From contig CALXNZ010000001.1 in NCBI GenBank assembly GCA_944389885.1, forward strand, positions 124,001 through 188,000: a stretch of DNA of 64,000 nucleotides, written 5' to 3'. This DNA is from an uncultured Opitutales bacterium (lineage in GTDB: Bacteria; Verrucomicrobiota; Verrucomicrobiia; Opitutales; Intestinicryptomonadaceae). Position 1 is the stretch's first letter; every line of letters starts with the position of its first letter. Positions 28,206 to 36,469 of this stretch are shown piece by piece. The notes beneath the pieces were generated by a model. That model saw nothing but the letters and a program-made list of their open reading frames with translations. It was not told where the DNA came from and ran no database searches. Position numbers and translations under genes: made by a program.

Positions 28206-29156
28206 TTACGCTTTATCAGTAAGTATGCGCACGTTTACCTGCGAACCGATAAGTCCTTTAAATTTCTGCGGATTATCAAGCCTTATCTTTACCACTACGA
28301 CCCGCAGGTTGGAATACGCCCCAGGATCCGTGCTGAATATTCTGTTGCTGCGAACAAAATTCGATATTTCCGTTACGGTTCCAGAAAAACGCTCCTGGCC
28401 CAACGCATCTGAAAAAATCTCGGCCTTATCCCCCACTTTTATTTTAGAAACGTCCGACACATACACTTCGGCATCGACATACATGCTATTTGTATCGGCT
28501 ATTTCGCATATACCCTCCATGCCCACCGCTTCTCCGACCCTTATGTGGGTTTCCACCACAACGCCGGAAATCGGCGCCTTTACAAAATGACCTTCATACG
28601 CGAGTTCAGATTCTTTTAAGGCCGTTTTCGCCTCGTTGACAATGGCGGTTTCATTCTTTTCTACAAGCGGCAGCATGGCTTTTGCCTGCGATATTCTACG
28701 CGACAGGGATTCTTGTTCATACTCCAGTTGCTCGCGCTCGCGGCGCGGAGGGTCTTTTTCGTCTATGACTTTTTGATTCTGGGCGAAAGTGCCCTCCAAG
28801 TCCGCAATCAAATTTTTCTGCTGGAGGATTTTAATGTCGCGGGCCGATTCTGCGACAGCAAGCGCGGCTTTAGCCCTTTCAACAGCCGACTTTGCCCGTT
28901 CATGTCCTTTTATTGACGCCACAACGGAATTTTTTTCCACCTTGTCTCCGCGCGCCACATTCAAGCTGTCCACGATGCACTGCGTTCCCGAAAGAGATTC
29001 CGCCGCCAACTTCGAGACTCTCGCCCCGGGCACCACCTTGCCAAGACACGCCACCGCATTAGTTGAATCCGCATCTTGCGCATATACCTGCATTACCGTC
29101 AACACGCAAAAAGCCGCGCACGCAAAAAGGGTATTAGATTTTTTCATAAGCCACAT
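28206..29156 (-). CDS. HlyD/DevB-like periplasmic adaptor
   Basis: This is a membrane-fusion protein with an N-terminal signal peptide or anchor (about residues 4-26), a lipoyl/barrel-sandwich half (PGARVSKLAAE, DSLNVARGDKV), a long coiled coil (about 95-210) and a second half (FVKAPISGVVVETHIRVGEAV). It should link an inner-membrane exporter to an outer-membrane channel such as TolC. The start is ATG 29156; an ATG three codons later (29147, MKKSN) gives a more usual signal peptide. It is first in the run adaptor-permease-dehydratase-ketosynthase-waaA-argH-obgE. Confidence 0.88.
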   Translation of the reverse strand: MWLMKKSNTLFACAAFCVLTVMQVYAQDADSTNAVACLGKVVPGARVSKLAAESLSGTQCIVDSLNVARGDKVEKNSVVASIKGHERAKSAVERAKAALAVAESARDIKILQQKNLIADLEGTFAQNQKVIDEKDPPRREREQLEYEQESLSRRISQAKAMLPLVEKNETAIVNEAKTALKESELAYEGHFVKAPISGVVVETHIRVGEAVGMEGICEIADTNSMYVDAEVYVSDVSKIKVGDKAEIFSDALGQERFSGTVTEISNFVRSNRIFSTDPGAYSNLRVVVVKIRLDNPQKFKGLIGSQVNVRILTDKA

Positions 29157-29189
29157 TTTTATAAAACAGCGACCTTAAAATACAACCAT

Positions 29190-29217
29190 AATTTATCTCG
29201 CGCAAAAAAAACGGCAA
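29190..29217 (-). promoter_or_regulatory. Candidate promoter of the DevB-to-obgE run
   Basis: Read on the minus strand, TTGCCG (29212-29217) and TAAATT (29190-29195) are 16 bases apart, about 35 bases before the adaptor start. The surrounding 29157-29317 stretch is AT-rich and otherwise holds no gene. Confidence 0.35.
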
Positions 29218-29317
29218 TTCTTCGACTTCTCCAAAAAAATAAAAAATTTTATCCCTAAAAAAATCGACATTCCAGAACAGCGTGAAGCATTGGAAAACAT
29301 ATTAAACAAAAACGGAT

Positions 29318-29351
29318 TAAAAAAGACGGCGCCGAAACTATGCCGGCGCCG
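29318..29351 (-). terminator. Rho-independent terminator after the GGGtGRT gene
   Basis: CGGCGCCG arms at 29327-29334 and 29344-29351 enclose a 9-base loop, followed on the minus strand by a run of T (29318-29324). It separates the NifU-like/GGGtGRT pair from the DevB operon. Confidence 0.85.
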
Positions 29352-29393
29352 CCTTTAAACTCGTAAGAAAGGTAAAATCTTACAAGGTGTTTT

Positions 29394-30398
29394 CTATTTT
29401 CCCATAGCCTCTTCGACAGCCACGGCAACAGCGACAGTCGCACCAACCATAGGATTATTGCCCATTCCAATAAGCCCCATCATTTCAACGTGGGCCGGAA
29501 CTGACGATGATCCAGCGAATTGAGCGTCGCCATGCATTCTGCCCATGGTGTCCGTCATACCGTACGAGGCCGGGCCTGCGGCCATATTATCCGGATGCAG
29601 GGTTCTGCCCGTACCGCCGCCGGAAGCCACTGAAAAATATTTTTTCCCGTGCTCAATGGCCCACTTCTTATATGTTCCCGCAACAGGATGCTGGAATCTT
29701 GTGGGATTGGTCGAATTTCCGGTGATGGATACGTCCACGCCTTCTTTTATCATAATGGCAACACCCTCAGAGACGTCGTCGGCGCCGTACACGCGAACTT
29801 TTGCCTTTTCGCCCTTTGAGAACGGAGTTTCCTTGGTTATTTTAAGTTCTCCGGTGGCGTAGTCATATTCGGTCTCGACGCTTGTAAACCCGTTTATGCG
29901 GGATATTATGTATGCGGCGTCTTTGCCCAATCCGTTAAGGATTACGCGAAGGGGGGTTTTGCGGACCTTATTGGCTGTGCGGGCTATGCCTATTGCCCCT
30001 TCGGCAGCCGCGAAGCTCTCGTGGCCGGCCAGGAAGCAGAAGCACTGGGTTTCCTCGCGCAGGAGCATTGCTCCAAGATTGCCGTGGCCCAATCCAACCT
30101 CGCGCGAATCTGCCACTGAACCGGGAATGCAGAAGGCCTGCAGACCTTTGCCGATATTTTCGGCGGCTTCGGCGGCGCTTTTGCTGCCGAGCTTGATGGC
30201 GATAGCCGCGCCGAGCGTATATGCCCATACAGCATTTTCAAATGCTATCGGCTGTATACCTTTCACTATGGCGTCAACATCAATGCCTTTGGAATCGCAA
30301 AGGGACTTGGCGTCTTCCAAGGATTTCAATCCGTACTGGGCGCAAACCTTATTGATTTTGTCTATGCGCCTGTCATAACTTTCAAATGTGATAGACAT
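29394..30398 (-). CDS. GGGtGRT family protein
   Basis: This 334-residue soluble protein carries the name-giving motif GGGTGRT at residues 260-266, followed by LHPDNMAAGPASYGMTDTMGRMHGD. The protein is rich in Gly and Ala, with conserved-looking segments such as GLGHGNLGAMLLREETQ (103-119) and GIQPIAFENAVWAYTLG. Family members are known from many bacteria without a defined function and are often found next to a NifU-like scaffold, as here (9-base gap). A GGAG ribosome site precedes the ATG. The glycine loop could bind a nucleotide or phosphate, which is speculation. A terminator follows. Confidence 0.9.
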   Translation of the reverse strand: MSITFESYDRRIDKINKVCAQYGLKSLEDAKSLCDSKGIDVDAIVKGIQPIAFENAVWAYTLGAAIAIKLGSKSAAEAAENIGKGLQAFCIPGSVADSREVGLGHGNLGAMLLREETQCFCFLAGHESFAAAEGAIGIARTANKVRKTPLRVILNGLGKDAAYIISRINGFTSVETEYDYATGELKITKETPFSKGEKAKVRVYGADDVSEGVAIMIKEGVDVSITGNSTNPTRFQHPVAGTYKKWAIEHGKKYFSVASGGGTGRTLHPDNMAAGPASYGMTDTMGRMHGDAQFAGSSSVPAHVEMMGLIGMGNNPMVGATVAVAVAVEEAMGK

Positions 30399-30407
30399 TT
30401 TCCACTC

Positions 30408-31115
30408 CTATTCTTTGCGGGGATCAATAACCTTTACGGCGTCTTCAAAACGACCTTTTACAGACGTAAACTTTTTGAGGGCTTCGTTGGCGTCCATTCC
30501 ATTCTTTATGGCCTCGAGCATTTTGCCCAAGTGGACGGTCTTGTAGCCTATTACTTCGTTGTTTTCGTCGAGACCTTCTTCCAAGACGTATCCTTCAGCC
30601 ATTTCGAGATAGCGGGGACCCTTCTCTTTTGTGGAGAACATTGTTCCGACCTGGGAGCGCAGGCCTTTTCCCAAGTCCTCCAAACCGGCTCCTATTGGAA
30701 GTCCATTTTCAGAAAACGCGGTTTGGGTTCTGCCGTAAACTATTTGGAGAAAGAGTTCGCGCATTGCCACGTTTATGGCGTCGCAGACGAGGTCGCTGTT
30801 CAGGGCTTCGAGGATTGTCTTTCCAGGAAGAATTTCCGCGGCCATTGCGGCGGAATGGGTCATTCCGGAACAACCCAAAGTTTCCACCAGCGCTTCTTCT
30901 ATTACACCTTCTTTGACATTTAAGGTCAACTTGCAAGCTCCCTGCTGGGGAGCGCACCAGCCGACGCCGTGCGTAAGCCCGCTGACGTCGCGGATTTCTT
31001 TGGACTTTACCCATTTCCCTTCTTCGGGTATGGGGGCCGGCCCGTGTTTTGCGCCTTTCGCAACGCAGCACATCTGCTGTACTTCATGCGAGCAATTATG
31101 ATTGGGACAACTCAT
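30408..31115 (-). CDS. NifU/IscU-like iron-sulfur scaffold protein
   Basis: This 235-residue protein has an IscU/NifU-N-like core (about residues 60-125) with GCSGMTHSA, where Cys82 aligns with an IscU cluster ligand, and Cys111; Cys54 or Cys61 could be the third ligand. A Cys/His-rich N-terminus (Cys3, His6, Cys8, His10, Cys16, Cys17) is an extension not seen in IscU and may bind metal. A C-terminal region of about 100 residues has no recognised fold. It is the first gene of a two-gene operon with the GGGtGRT protein. No cysteine desulfurase lies near, so its sulfur source is unknown. Confidence 0.85.
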   Translation of the reverse strand: MSCPNHNCSHEVQQMCCVAKGAKHGPAPIPEEGKWVKSKEIRDVSGLTHGVGWCAPQQGACKLTLNVKEGVIEEALVETLGCSGMTHSAAMAAEILPGKTILEALNSDLVCDAINVAMRELFLQIVYGRTQTAFSENGLPIGAGLEDLGKGLRSQVGTMFSTKEKGPRYLEMAEGYVLEEGLDENNEVIGYKTVHLGKMLEAIKNGMDANEALKKFTSVKGRFEDAVKVIDPRKE

Positions 31116-31228
31116 ATTTTTGTGTATATGGTGTGGTTATTGTTGTTTGAAAAAACCTAATATAAATCTCCCTTTTCGGGAATTTTCGCAAGCATTTTTT
31201 ATATGCGTCAAAATCGGAGCCAAAATAC

Positions 31229-31256
31229 TAAAAAGGCGCGGTGTATTTCCGCGCCG
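31229..31256 (-). terminator. Terminator after the PepSY-like gene
   Basis: GGCGCGG (31235-31241) and CCGCGCC (31249-31255) form a 7-base stem with a 7-base loop, followed on the minus strand by five Ts (31230-31234). It closes the gene at 31279-31728. The promoter of the NifU-like gene should lie between 31116 and 31228, but no good hexamers were seen. Confidence 0.8.
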
Positions 31257-31278
31257 AATGGCAGAGATAATATTTATA

Positions 31279-31728
31279 TTAGTCGTCTATTCCCAGGAAT
31301 TTACCGTCTTTAGTGAAAACGAGTTCAAGCCTGGTGTCCAGCTCTACTTCAAATCCTTTTTCTCTTTTCTTTAAGGAAACCACTTTTCTATCGGGATAAT
31401 TTTGTTTTAAATATGCCGATATAGGGGCTTCCAAGAGCTTCATAGGCACAAACGCTATTTTATTTTCCACCTGCTTCCACTCTCCGCTTGGATTAAATTC
31501 GATTTCAGTTCCATCGGTCAACAAAACTTCATACTCCTTAATGCCAAGCAGCTCCTTCTCTATCTTTATAGACATTATCTTAGCGGAGGCAAAATTCTCC
31601 TTTATATACGCAGATGCCTCCGCAGGAATAGCCCCCACATCTTGCGTCACTATATCTAATGCAAAAGAACTTTGCAAAAACATGGCAAGCATCGCAATAG
31701 CGCAAATAATTTTTTGTCTTATTTTCAT
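31279..31728 (-). CDS. Secreted PepSY-like (DUF2874) protein
   Basis: This is a small exported protein of 149 residues with a signal peptide (about 1-23). The mature part contains two similar units, each with an alpha-helix and a beta-sheet (AEASAYIKENFASAKIMSIKI and APISAYLKQNYPDRKVVSLKK), the repeat pattern of the PepSY-like/beta-lactamase-inhibitor-like family. Members are periplasmic and mostly uncharacterised. It is monocistronic between two terminators. Confidence 0.75.
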   Translation of the reverse strand: MKIRQKIICAIAMLAMFLQSSFALDIVTQDVGAIPAEASAYIKENFASAKIMSIKIEKELLGIKEYEVLLTDGTEIEFNPSGEWKQVENKIAFVPMKLLEAPISAYLKQNYPDRKVVSLKKREKGFEVELDTRLELVFTKDGKFLGIDD

Positions 31729-31791
31729 ATCTTTATAGAATTATCGGTTTACGTTTAAATTTATTAGACAAAAGTTTTTGAGATTTAAACA

Positions 31792-31827
31792 AAAAAAATC
31801 GCGCGGAAAAAATTTTTCCGCGCGATG
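31792..31827 (-). terminator. Terminator after the RHH gene
   Basis: A near-perfect 29-base palindrome at 31799-31827 (ATCGCGCGGAAAA arms) is followed on the minus strand by seven Ts (31792-31798). No T-run is present on the plus side, so it acts for the minus strand. Confidence 0.88.
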
Positions 31828-31845
31828 CCGTTCTATGTTTGGGTT

Positions 31846-32058
31846 TTAACTCTTTATAACAAATTTGGAAAGCGCAAAAGAATCTACCTGATGTTCGTCT
31901 TGCCCGAAAAATCCAGAAACTTTCTCCTCAAGCGCGTTTTCAATAAATTTATCTAAAGACATCGAACATTTAAGCGCTTCCGATTTTAACTCGTCCCTCA
32001 ATGATTGGGATATTTGAAATGCAATACGTTTTTTTGATACTTTTAGTTTACTGTCCAT
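31846..32058 (-). CDS. Small ribbon-helix-helix-like protein
   Basis: This 70-residue protein has a strand-helix-helix pattern: KKRIAFQIS (10-18) as a possible DNA-contacting strand, then helices SLRDELKSEALKCS and SLDKFIENALEEKV. This suggests an Arc/CopG-type DNA-binding dimer or an antitoxin-like protein. No toxin gene is adjacent. The ribosome site AAAAGGAA precedes the ATG. It is transcribed away from the ECF sigma gene and ends at a strong terminator. A role as an autoregulator is inference. Confidence 0.7.
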   Translation of the reverse strand: MDSKLKVSKKRIAFQISQSLRDELKSEALKCSMSLDKFIENALEEKVSGFFGQDEHQVDSFALSKFVIKS

Positions 32059-32310
32059 GTTCTATTCCTTTTCTTATTTGCAATTGTCGGCCATCTCCAA
32101 CCTCACTCCTAAAATCGAATACATTTCTGTATAAAATGCAATATTTATTTTTATGAATTTAATATTTTTTAAACATTAATTTATTTTTTAATAAAAATAA
32201 TATTATTATATATAATATATTATAATAATGAAAATATCCTTTACTTGGAGGGATATAAAAGCTTGAAAGATATAAGCGGAGTAAAGATAATCATTTTGTA
32301 AAGTCGCCAA
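32059..32310. other. AT-rich divergent intergenic region
   Basis: About 250 bases separate the RHH gene and the ECF sigma gene. Bases 32120-32240 are almost entirely A and T with several TATAAT-like hexamers on both strands, so no single promoter can be assigned. It must contain the promoters of both genes. Two 12-codon reading frames near 32229 and 32262 are not supported as genes. Confidence 0.6.
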
Positions 32311-32964
32311 ATGTCCATAGCAAAAACAGATAACCAAGCCCGGGAAAGCGACATCGCTGCAAATGGTCTCTTAAAAGACTCGGAAAAAGCTGCGGATGCC
32401 GACGCTCTGCTTGTCGAACGCGTAAAAGCCGGAGACATGGCGGCTTTCGACACACTCACCCGCAAATATAGGGGAAGGATTTTCAGCGTCGTGTACAACA
32501 TGCTGGCAAACAGGGAAGACGCCATGGACATAGTTCAAGACGCCTTTATTAAGGCCTTTTCCTCAATCGGGAGTTTTAGGGGCTCGAGCAGTTTCTACAC
32601 CTGGCTTTATCGCATAGCGGTAAACATGTCTATAAGCTTTCTCAAGCGCGCCAGATTGAAGAGATTTTTCAGCTTTGAAAATATCGACGAAGAGCTCGCC
32701 AATTTTGAGATATCCGAAAAACTCACGGAACATTCCGACGGGGCAAAATCTACAAATTTAAAAGAACTTAGAGAAAAATTGAACGAAGCTCTGCAAACTT
32801 TGTCTATAAAACATAGAACGGTAGTAGTGCTTTTTGAGATAGAGGGGCTTAGCCATCAGGAGATCGCCGAGATCACCGGAACCAGCGAAGCCACTGTTAG
32901 GACCAGACTACACTACGCAAAACAACAACTGCAGGGAATATTAAAAGACTATATATCACAGTAA
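32311..32964 (+). CDS. ECF RNA polymerase sigma factor (RpoE-like)
   Basis: This extracytoplasmic-function sigma factor has 217 residues. Region 2 (about 35-105) contains DIVQDAFIKAF and the promoter-melting TWLYRIAVN; region 4 (about 155-210) has the helix-turn-helix GLSHQEIAEITGTSEATVRTRL. An N-terminal extension of about 30 residues precedes region 2. The gene 70 bases downstream encodes a small single-TM protein that is a likely anti-sigma partner. No strong ribosome site is visible. Confidence 0.93.
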   Translation: MSIAKTDNQARESDIAANGLLKDSEKAADADALLVERVKAGDMAAFDTLTRKYRGRIFSVVYNMLANREDAMDIVQDAFIKAFSSIGSFRGSSSFYTWLYRIAVNMSISFLKRARLKRFFSFENIDEELANFEISEKLTEHSDGAKSTNLKELREKLNEALQTLSIKHRTVVVLFEIEGLSHQEIAEITGTSEATVRTRLHYAKQQLQGILKDYISQ

Positions 32965-33034
32965 ACCATAATGTCATCTTTTGAGTCATGCGCTCAAAAG
33001 GAGTCGATTTTTATTTAGGTTTCTATAAAAACAC

Positions 33035-33469
33035 ATGCCAGACAAACCTACATTGGAAGATCTCTTGCGATTAAAGCGCGCCGAACAGCCTTCGCCTAAG
33101 GATTGGGACGAATTTGATTGCGCCCTAAAGCGCAAAATGGTCAGTAATTTCGTAAAGAGGGAATCTATTTTAAAGAAGGCACTTCGTCCGCTCCTTCCGC
33201 GAAGCGCCTCAATAGGATTTGCCGCCATAGCTTTAATAGCCGTGTTTGTAATACCGTTTATTTCGATTTCACAGATTTCCGAAAGCTCCGAATCCGAAAG
33301 CGAATTTCACAGCAAGGCCTCCCTACCTGCTATATCGCATTCTTATGCGCTTGGAGAGATCTCCGCGGAAGCTCTCCTTGAATCCCCTGTCAACGCTATG
33401 ATGAACGGCAGCGGAGACGAATCTGTGAGATATGTATCGGGCATTTCACCATCTGTTTCTTTGTTTTAA
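33035..33469 (+). CDS. Single-TM protein, probable anti-sigma partner
   Basis: This 144-residue protein has a cytoplasmic N-terminus of about 55 residues (LEDLLRLKRAEQPSPKDWDEFDCALKRKM), one membrane helix (about 58-78) and a short Ser-rich periplasmic part. It follows an ECF sigma gene directly on the same strand. Size, topology and position fit an anti-sigma factor or associated envelope sensor. It lacks the HxxxCxxC motif of zinc anti-sigma factors, so the assignment rests on context. Confidence 0.6.
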   Translation: MPDKPTLEDLLRLKRAEQPSPKDWDEFDCALKRKMVSNFVKRESILKKALRPLLPRSASIGFAAIALIAVFVIPFISISQISESSESESEFHSKASLPAISHSYALGEISAEALLESPVNAMMNGSGDESVRYVSGISPSVSLF

Positions 33470-33685
33470 AATTCTTCCGCTCCATGAAACGCGAGACAAC
33501 GCAAGCGGAAGCTTTGCGGTCCGCATAGCCCGCTAAATTTTGGATTTCGCATTACTGCTTTGGCTCCCTTAAAATAAAAACAGTATTATCCCTACAATAC
33601 AAGTAGCCCGAATTAAAAAATTATAGGCATATATAAAATATTGCGCAGATATTTGAGCGTATCTAAATCCACAGGACCGGATAAG
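33470..33685. other. Intergenic region with two palindromes
   Basis: No gene is seen between the anti-sigma-like gene and the M48 gene. CTTCCGCT (33474-33481) pairs with AGCGGAAG (33504-33511) as an 8-base stem with a 22-base loop. Immediately next, GCTtTGCGG and CCGCAtAGC (33511-33529) form an interrupted palindrome. There is no U-tract, so this is not a standard terminator. Confidence 0.5.
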
Positions 33686-34936
33686 CTACATTTTTATTTG
33701 TTCCGTGGCGCGCTCTCTTTCGAGAAGCGTAGGATGGGAATAATAAAATGCGCTGTATAACGGATGCGGTGTAAGATTGCCGAGGTTTTTCTTGTTCAAT
33801 TTACGCAATGCAGAATTTAAGTCGTCGGCGCCGCCGCACAAGCGCACGGCAAAAGCGTCTGCCTCGTATTCGTTTTTACGAGAGAAGAAGTTCAATATTG
33901 GAGACAGCCAAAAAGTAAACAACCCCGAAAACATCGCGTACATCAGGAGTACGGGACCGAATCCGCCAGCCTCGCAAAATCCGAATCCCTCGTAAAACCA
34001 TTCGCTGCTTGCCAGATAGCCCATGAATGCGAAGGTCGCAAATGTAAACGAGAAGGACAACAACATCATCTTAAGTATATGCCCTTTCTTATAGTGTCCT
34101 ATTTCATGGGCCAATACGGCGCAGAGTTCGGGCTGGGTCAAATGCTCTATAAGAGTATCGAAAAGCACTATGCGCCTAAACTTTCCGAATCCCGTAAAAT
34201 ACGCGTTTGAATGCGAACTCCTCTTGCTTCCGTCTATCACTTGTATAGTGCGAGCCGCAAATCCCCCCCTATCGGCAGTATCGAACAGCGCCGAACGCAA
34301 ATCGCCTTCGGGAAGATCCTCTAATTTGTTAAAGAGGGGCACGATAAAACGCGGGTACACAATTATCATGAGGATTTGGAATATAGCTACCGCCACAAAG
34401 CCCCACAGCCACCATGTCTTGTTAAAAGTTTCCGAAAACCACATCAGAAGCGCAAGAATAGGGGCGCCGAGAATCAAGCCCACAAAGAATCCCTTTATTT
34501 TATCGACTATCCAAAGTTTTATCGTGGAATTATTGAACCCGTACTCCTGCTCTATTATAAACTGCGAATAAAGCTCAAAGGGAATTTCCGGCAAAGACAG
34601 CACCACTGCCATAAATATCAATGTGAGAGACTGCCCGAATACGCCGACTCCAAAAATATCCAGGCCAAAGTCATACATTGCCGGCAGTATCCACAATGCC
34701 AATACAACACCCAAGAACACGGAGGTACAAGCGCTCTCAAATATGGCAAACTTTGTTTTATCAATAGTGTACGCCATGCTCTTTTTATAGGTGCCCAAAT
34801 CCATGAAGGAACTAAAAGCTTCCGGCACAGCGAGAGAATTGCGCCTTATGTTGGATATGTTCAACAAATCCAATACCAACGACGCCGCAAACTTCAGGAC
34901 GAGCATCACCAATAAAACTATGACAGGAATTGTCAT
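33686..34936 (-). CDS. M48-family membrane zinc peptidase (Ste24-like)
   Basis: This integral membrane metallopeptidase has 416 residues and several membrane helices. The zinc-binding HEIGH motif is at 277-281 and the third ligand Glu is in NEYEADAFA near 356-358; SHPTLLER near the end is typical of the Ste24/CAAX-protease branch. In bacteria such proteins process or quality-control membrane proteins; the substrate here is unknown. It starts four bases after gatB stops, so it belongs to the gatCAB transcript. Confidence 0.92.
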   Translation of the reverse strand: MTIPVIVLLVMLVLKFAASLVLDLLNISNIRRNSLAVPEAFSSFMDLGTYKKSMAYTIDKTKFAIFESACTSVFLGVVLALWILPAMYDFGLDIFGVGVFGQSLTLIFMAVVLSLPEIPFELYSQFIIEQEYGFNNSTIKLWIVDKIKGFFVGLILGAPILALLMWFSETFNKTWWLWGFVAVAIFQILMIIVYPRFIVPLFNKLEDLPEGDLRSALFDTADRGGFAARTIQVIDGSKRSSHSNAYFTGFGKFRRIVLFDTLIEHLTQPELCAVLAHEIGHYKKGHILKMMLLSFSFTFATFAFMGYLASSEWFYEGFGFCEAGGFGPVLLMYAMFSGLFTFWLSPILNFFSRKNEYEADAFAVRLCGGADDLNSALRKLNKKNLGNLTPHPLYSAFYYSHPTLLERERATEQIKM

Positions 34937-34940
34937 TATT

Positions 34941-36455
34941 CTATCCGATAAGTCTTTTCATTATTTCAAGAACCATGGCCGGATTAGCCTTGCCCCCGGA
35001 GGCCTTCATCACAGGCCCTATGAGAGCGTTTATGGCCTTGGCGTTGCCCGCCTTGTACTGGTCTATGGCCTTTTGGTTTTTCGACATAGCTTCGATGCAG
35101 AACTTTTCGAGTTCCCCGCCGTCGCTATTTTGCCGCAACCCCTTCTCCTCGACTATGGATTCGGGATTTTTTCCGCTTGAGAACATCTCGGCAAAAACCT
35201 CTTTCGCCATTTGTTTCGAGATTACCCCGTCGTCTCCAAGCTTTACAAGCAGCGCAAGGTTTTCCGGAGTCACTTTACATTCCGCAAGCTTGCTTTGATG
35301 CGAAGGTTTTACGGCTTCTTCGGAAACACTTTCAAAATCATCGGAACTATCCTCTTCGGATTCAGATTTTGAATAGATTTCCCGCAATAAATCATTTGTA
35401 ATAAGGTTGGCTGTACCCTTAGGGTTTTTTGAATACGTTTTTAAAGATTCCTCGAAAAACGAACATAGCTCAATGTCGTGGCAAAGAACCGAGGTCGCCG
35501 AATAAGGAAGCCCGTAATCCGACATATATCGCCTCTGGCGTTCAAACGGAACTTCAGGAAGCTCCGCCTTAATTTGGGCTTTCAACTCCTCCGAAATCAT
35601 TACAGGCATCAAATCAGGATCCGGGAAATAACGGTAATCGTGCGCTTCCTCTTTAGTGCGCATTGTTTGAGTGACTCCCAACTGAACGTCCCATCTACGG
35701 GTTTCCTGTACAAGAGGAACTCCATTTTTAATGCAGTCTATCTGGCGCCTTATCTCATAATCTATACAGCTCCTGACATGCGAGGGGGAATTCATATTCT
35801 TCATCTCGATTTTCACCCCAAGTTTATCGGAACCTTTAGGACGAACGGATATATTTACGTCAGCCCTCATTTGGCCCTTCTCCATATCGCAGTCGGATAC
35901 GCCCGCGAACGATATTACGCTCTTTAGCGCATTCAAATACGCGAACGCCTCGTCTCCAGAATGCATATCTGGTTCGGATACTATTTCCATCAGGGGAATG
36001 CCAGCCCTGTTGTAGTCCACGAGCGAATCCGAAGAAAAATGCGTGAGCTTTCCAACGTCCTCTTCGAGATGTATGCGGGTCAATTTAACCACCCTGTGCT
36101 CGCCCATATCCGATCCGTTAGCCGACGGCAGCTCTATCTCCACGCCGCCCCCAAGGCACAATGGCTGGTCGTATTGCGACAGTTGATAATTTTTGGGACT
36201 ATCCGGATAGAAATAATTTTTCCTATCCCATTTTGTTATCTCTGGTATCTTGCACCCGAAAAGCATTCCGACTTTTATCGTTTTGCGTATCGCCTCGTAA
36301 TTTATAACCGGAAGGACGCCGGGAAAAGCCCATATCACCGAGTTTGTAAGGGTATTTGGCTCGGCTCCAAAACGATGTTCCACAGCGGTGAACAGCTTGC
36401 TTTGAGTTTTGAGCTGGACGTGAACTTCAAGTCCTATTACAGCTTCGTATTCCAT
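34941..36455 (-). CDS. gatB: Asp-tRNA(Asn)/Glu-tRNA(Gln) amidotransferase subunit B
   Basis: GatB phosphorylates and activates the mischarged aminoacyl-tRNA for amidation. The start YEAVIGLEVHVQL and the signatures DRKNYFYPDSPKNYQLSQYD and RTKEEAHDYRYFPDPDL are all present, as is the C-terminal YqeY-like tail. At 504 residues it is slightly long: an acidic insertion (ESEEDSSDDFESVSEE, about residues 364-380) is unusual. A GGAGT site precedes the ATG. The order is gatC-gatA-gatB. Confidence 0.97.
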   Translation of the reverse strand: MEYEAVIGLEVHVQLKTQSKLFTAVEHRFGAEPNTLTNSVIWAFPGVLPVINYEAIRKTIKVGMLFGCKIPEITKWDRKNYFYPDSPKNYQLSQYDQPLCLGGGVEIELPSANGSDMGEHRVVKLTRIHLEEDVGKLTHFSSDSLVDYNRAGIPLMEIVSEPDMHSGDEAFAYLNALKSVISFAGVSDCDMEKGQMRADVNISVRPKGSDKLGVKIEMKNMNSPSHVRSCIDYEIRRQIDCIKNGVPLVQETRRWDVQLGVTQTMRTKEEAHDYRYFPDPDLMPVMISEELKAQIKAELPEVPFERQRRYMSDYGLPYSATSVLCHDIELCSFFEESLKTYSKNPKGTANLITNDLLREIYSKSESEEDSSDDFESVSEEAVKPSHQSKLAECKVTPENLALLVKLGDDGVISKQMAKEVFAEMFSSGKNPESIVEEKGLRQNSDGGELEKFCIEAMSKNQKAIDQYKAGNAKAINALIGPVMKASGGKANPAMVLEIMKRLIG

Positions 36456-36469
36456 AAAAACTCCAATGG

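Noticed and set aside
32229-32300. Two 12-codon reading frames before the ECF sigma gene, one with GGAGG upstream
   Set aside because: Both are very short, the spacing to the purine signal is poor and nothing suggests an attenuator. Left as part of the intergenic region.
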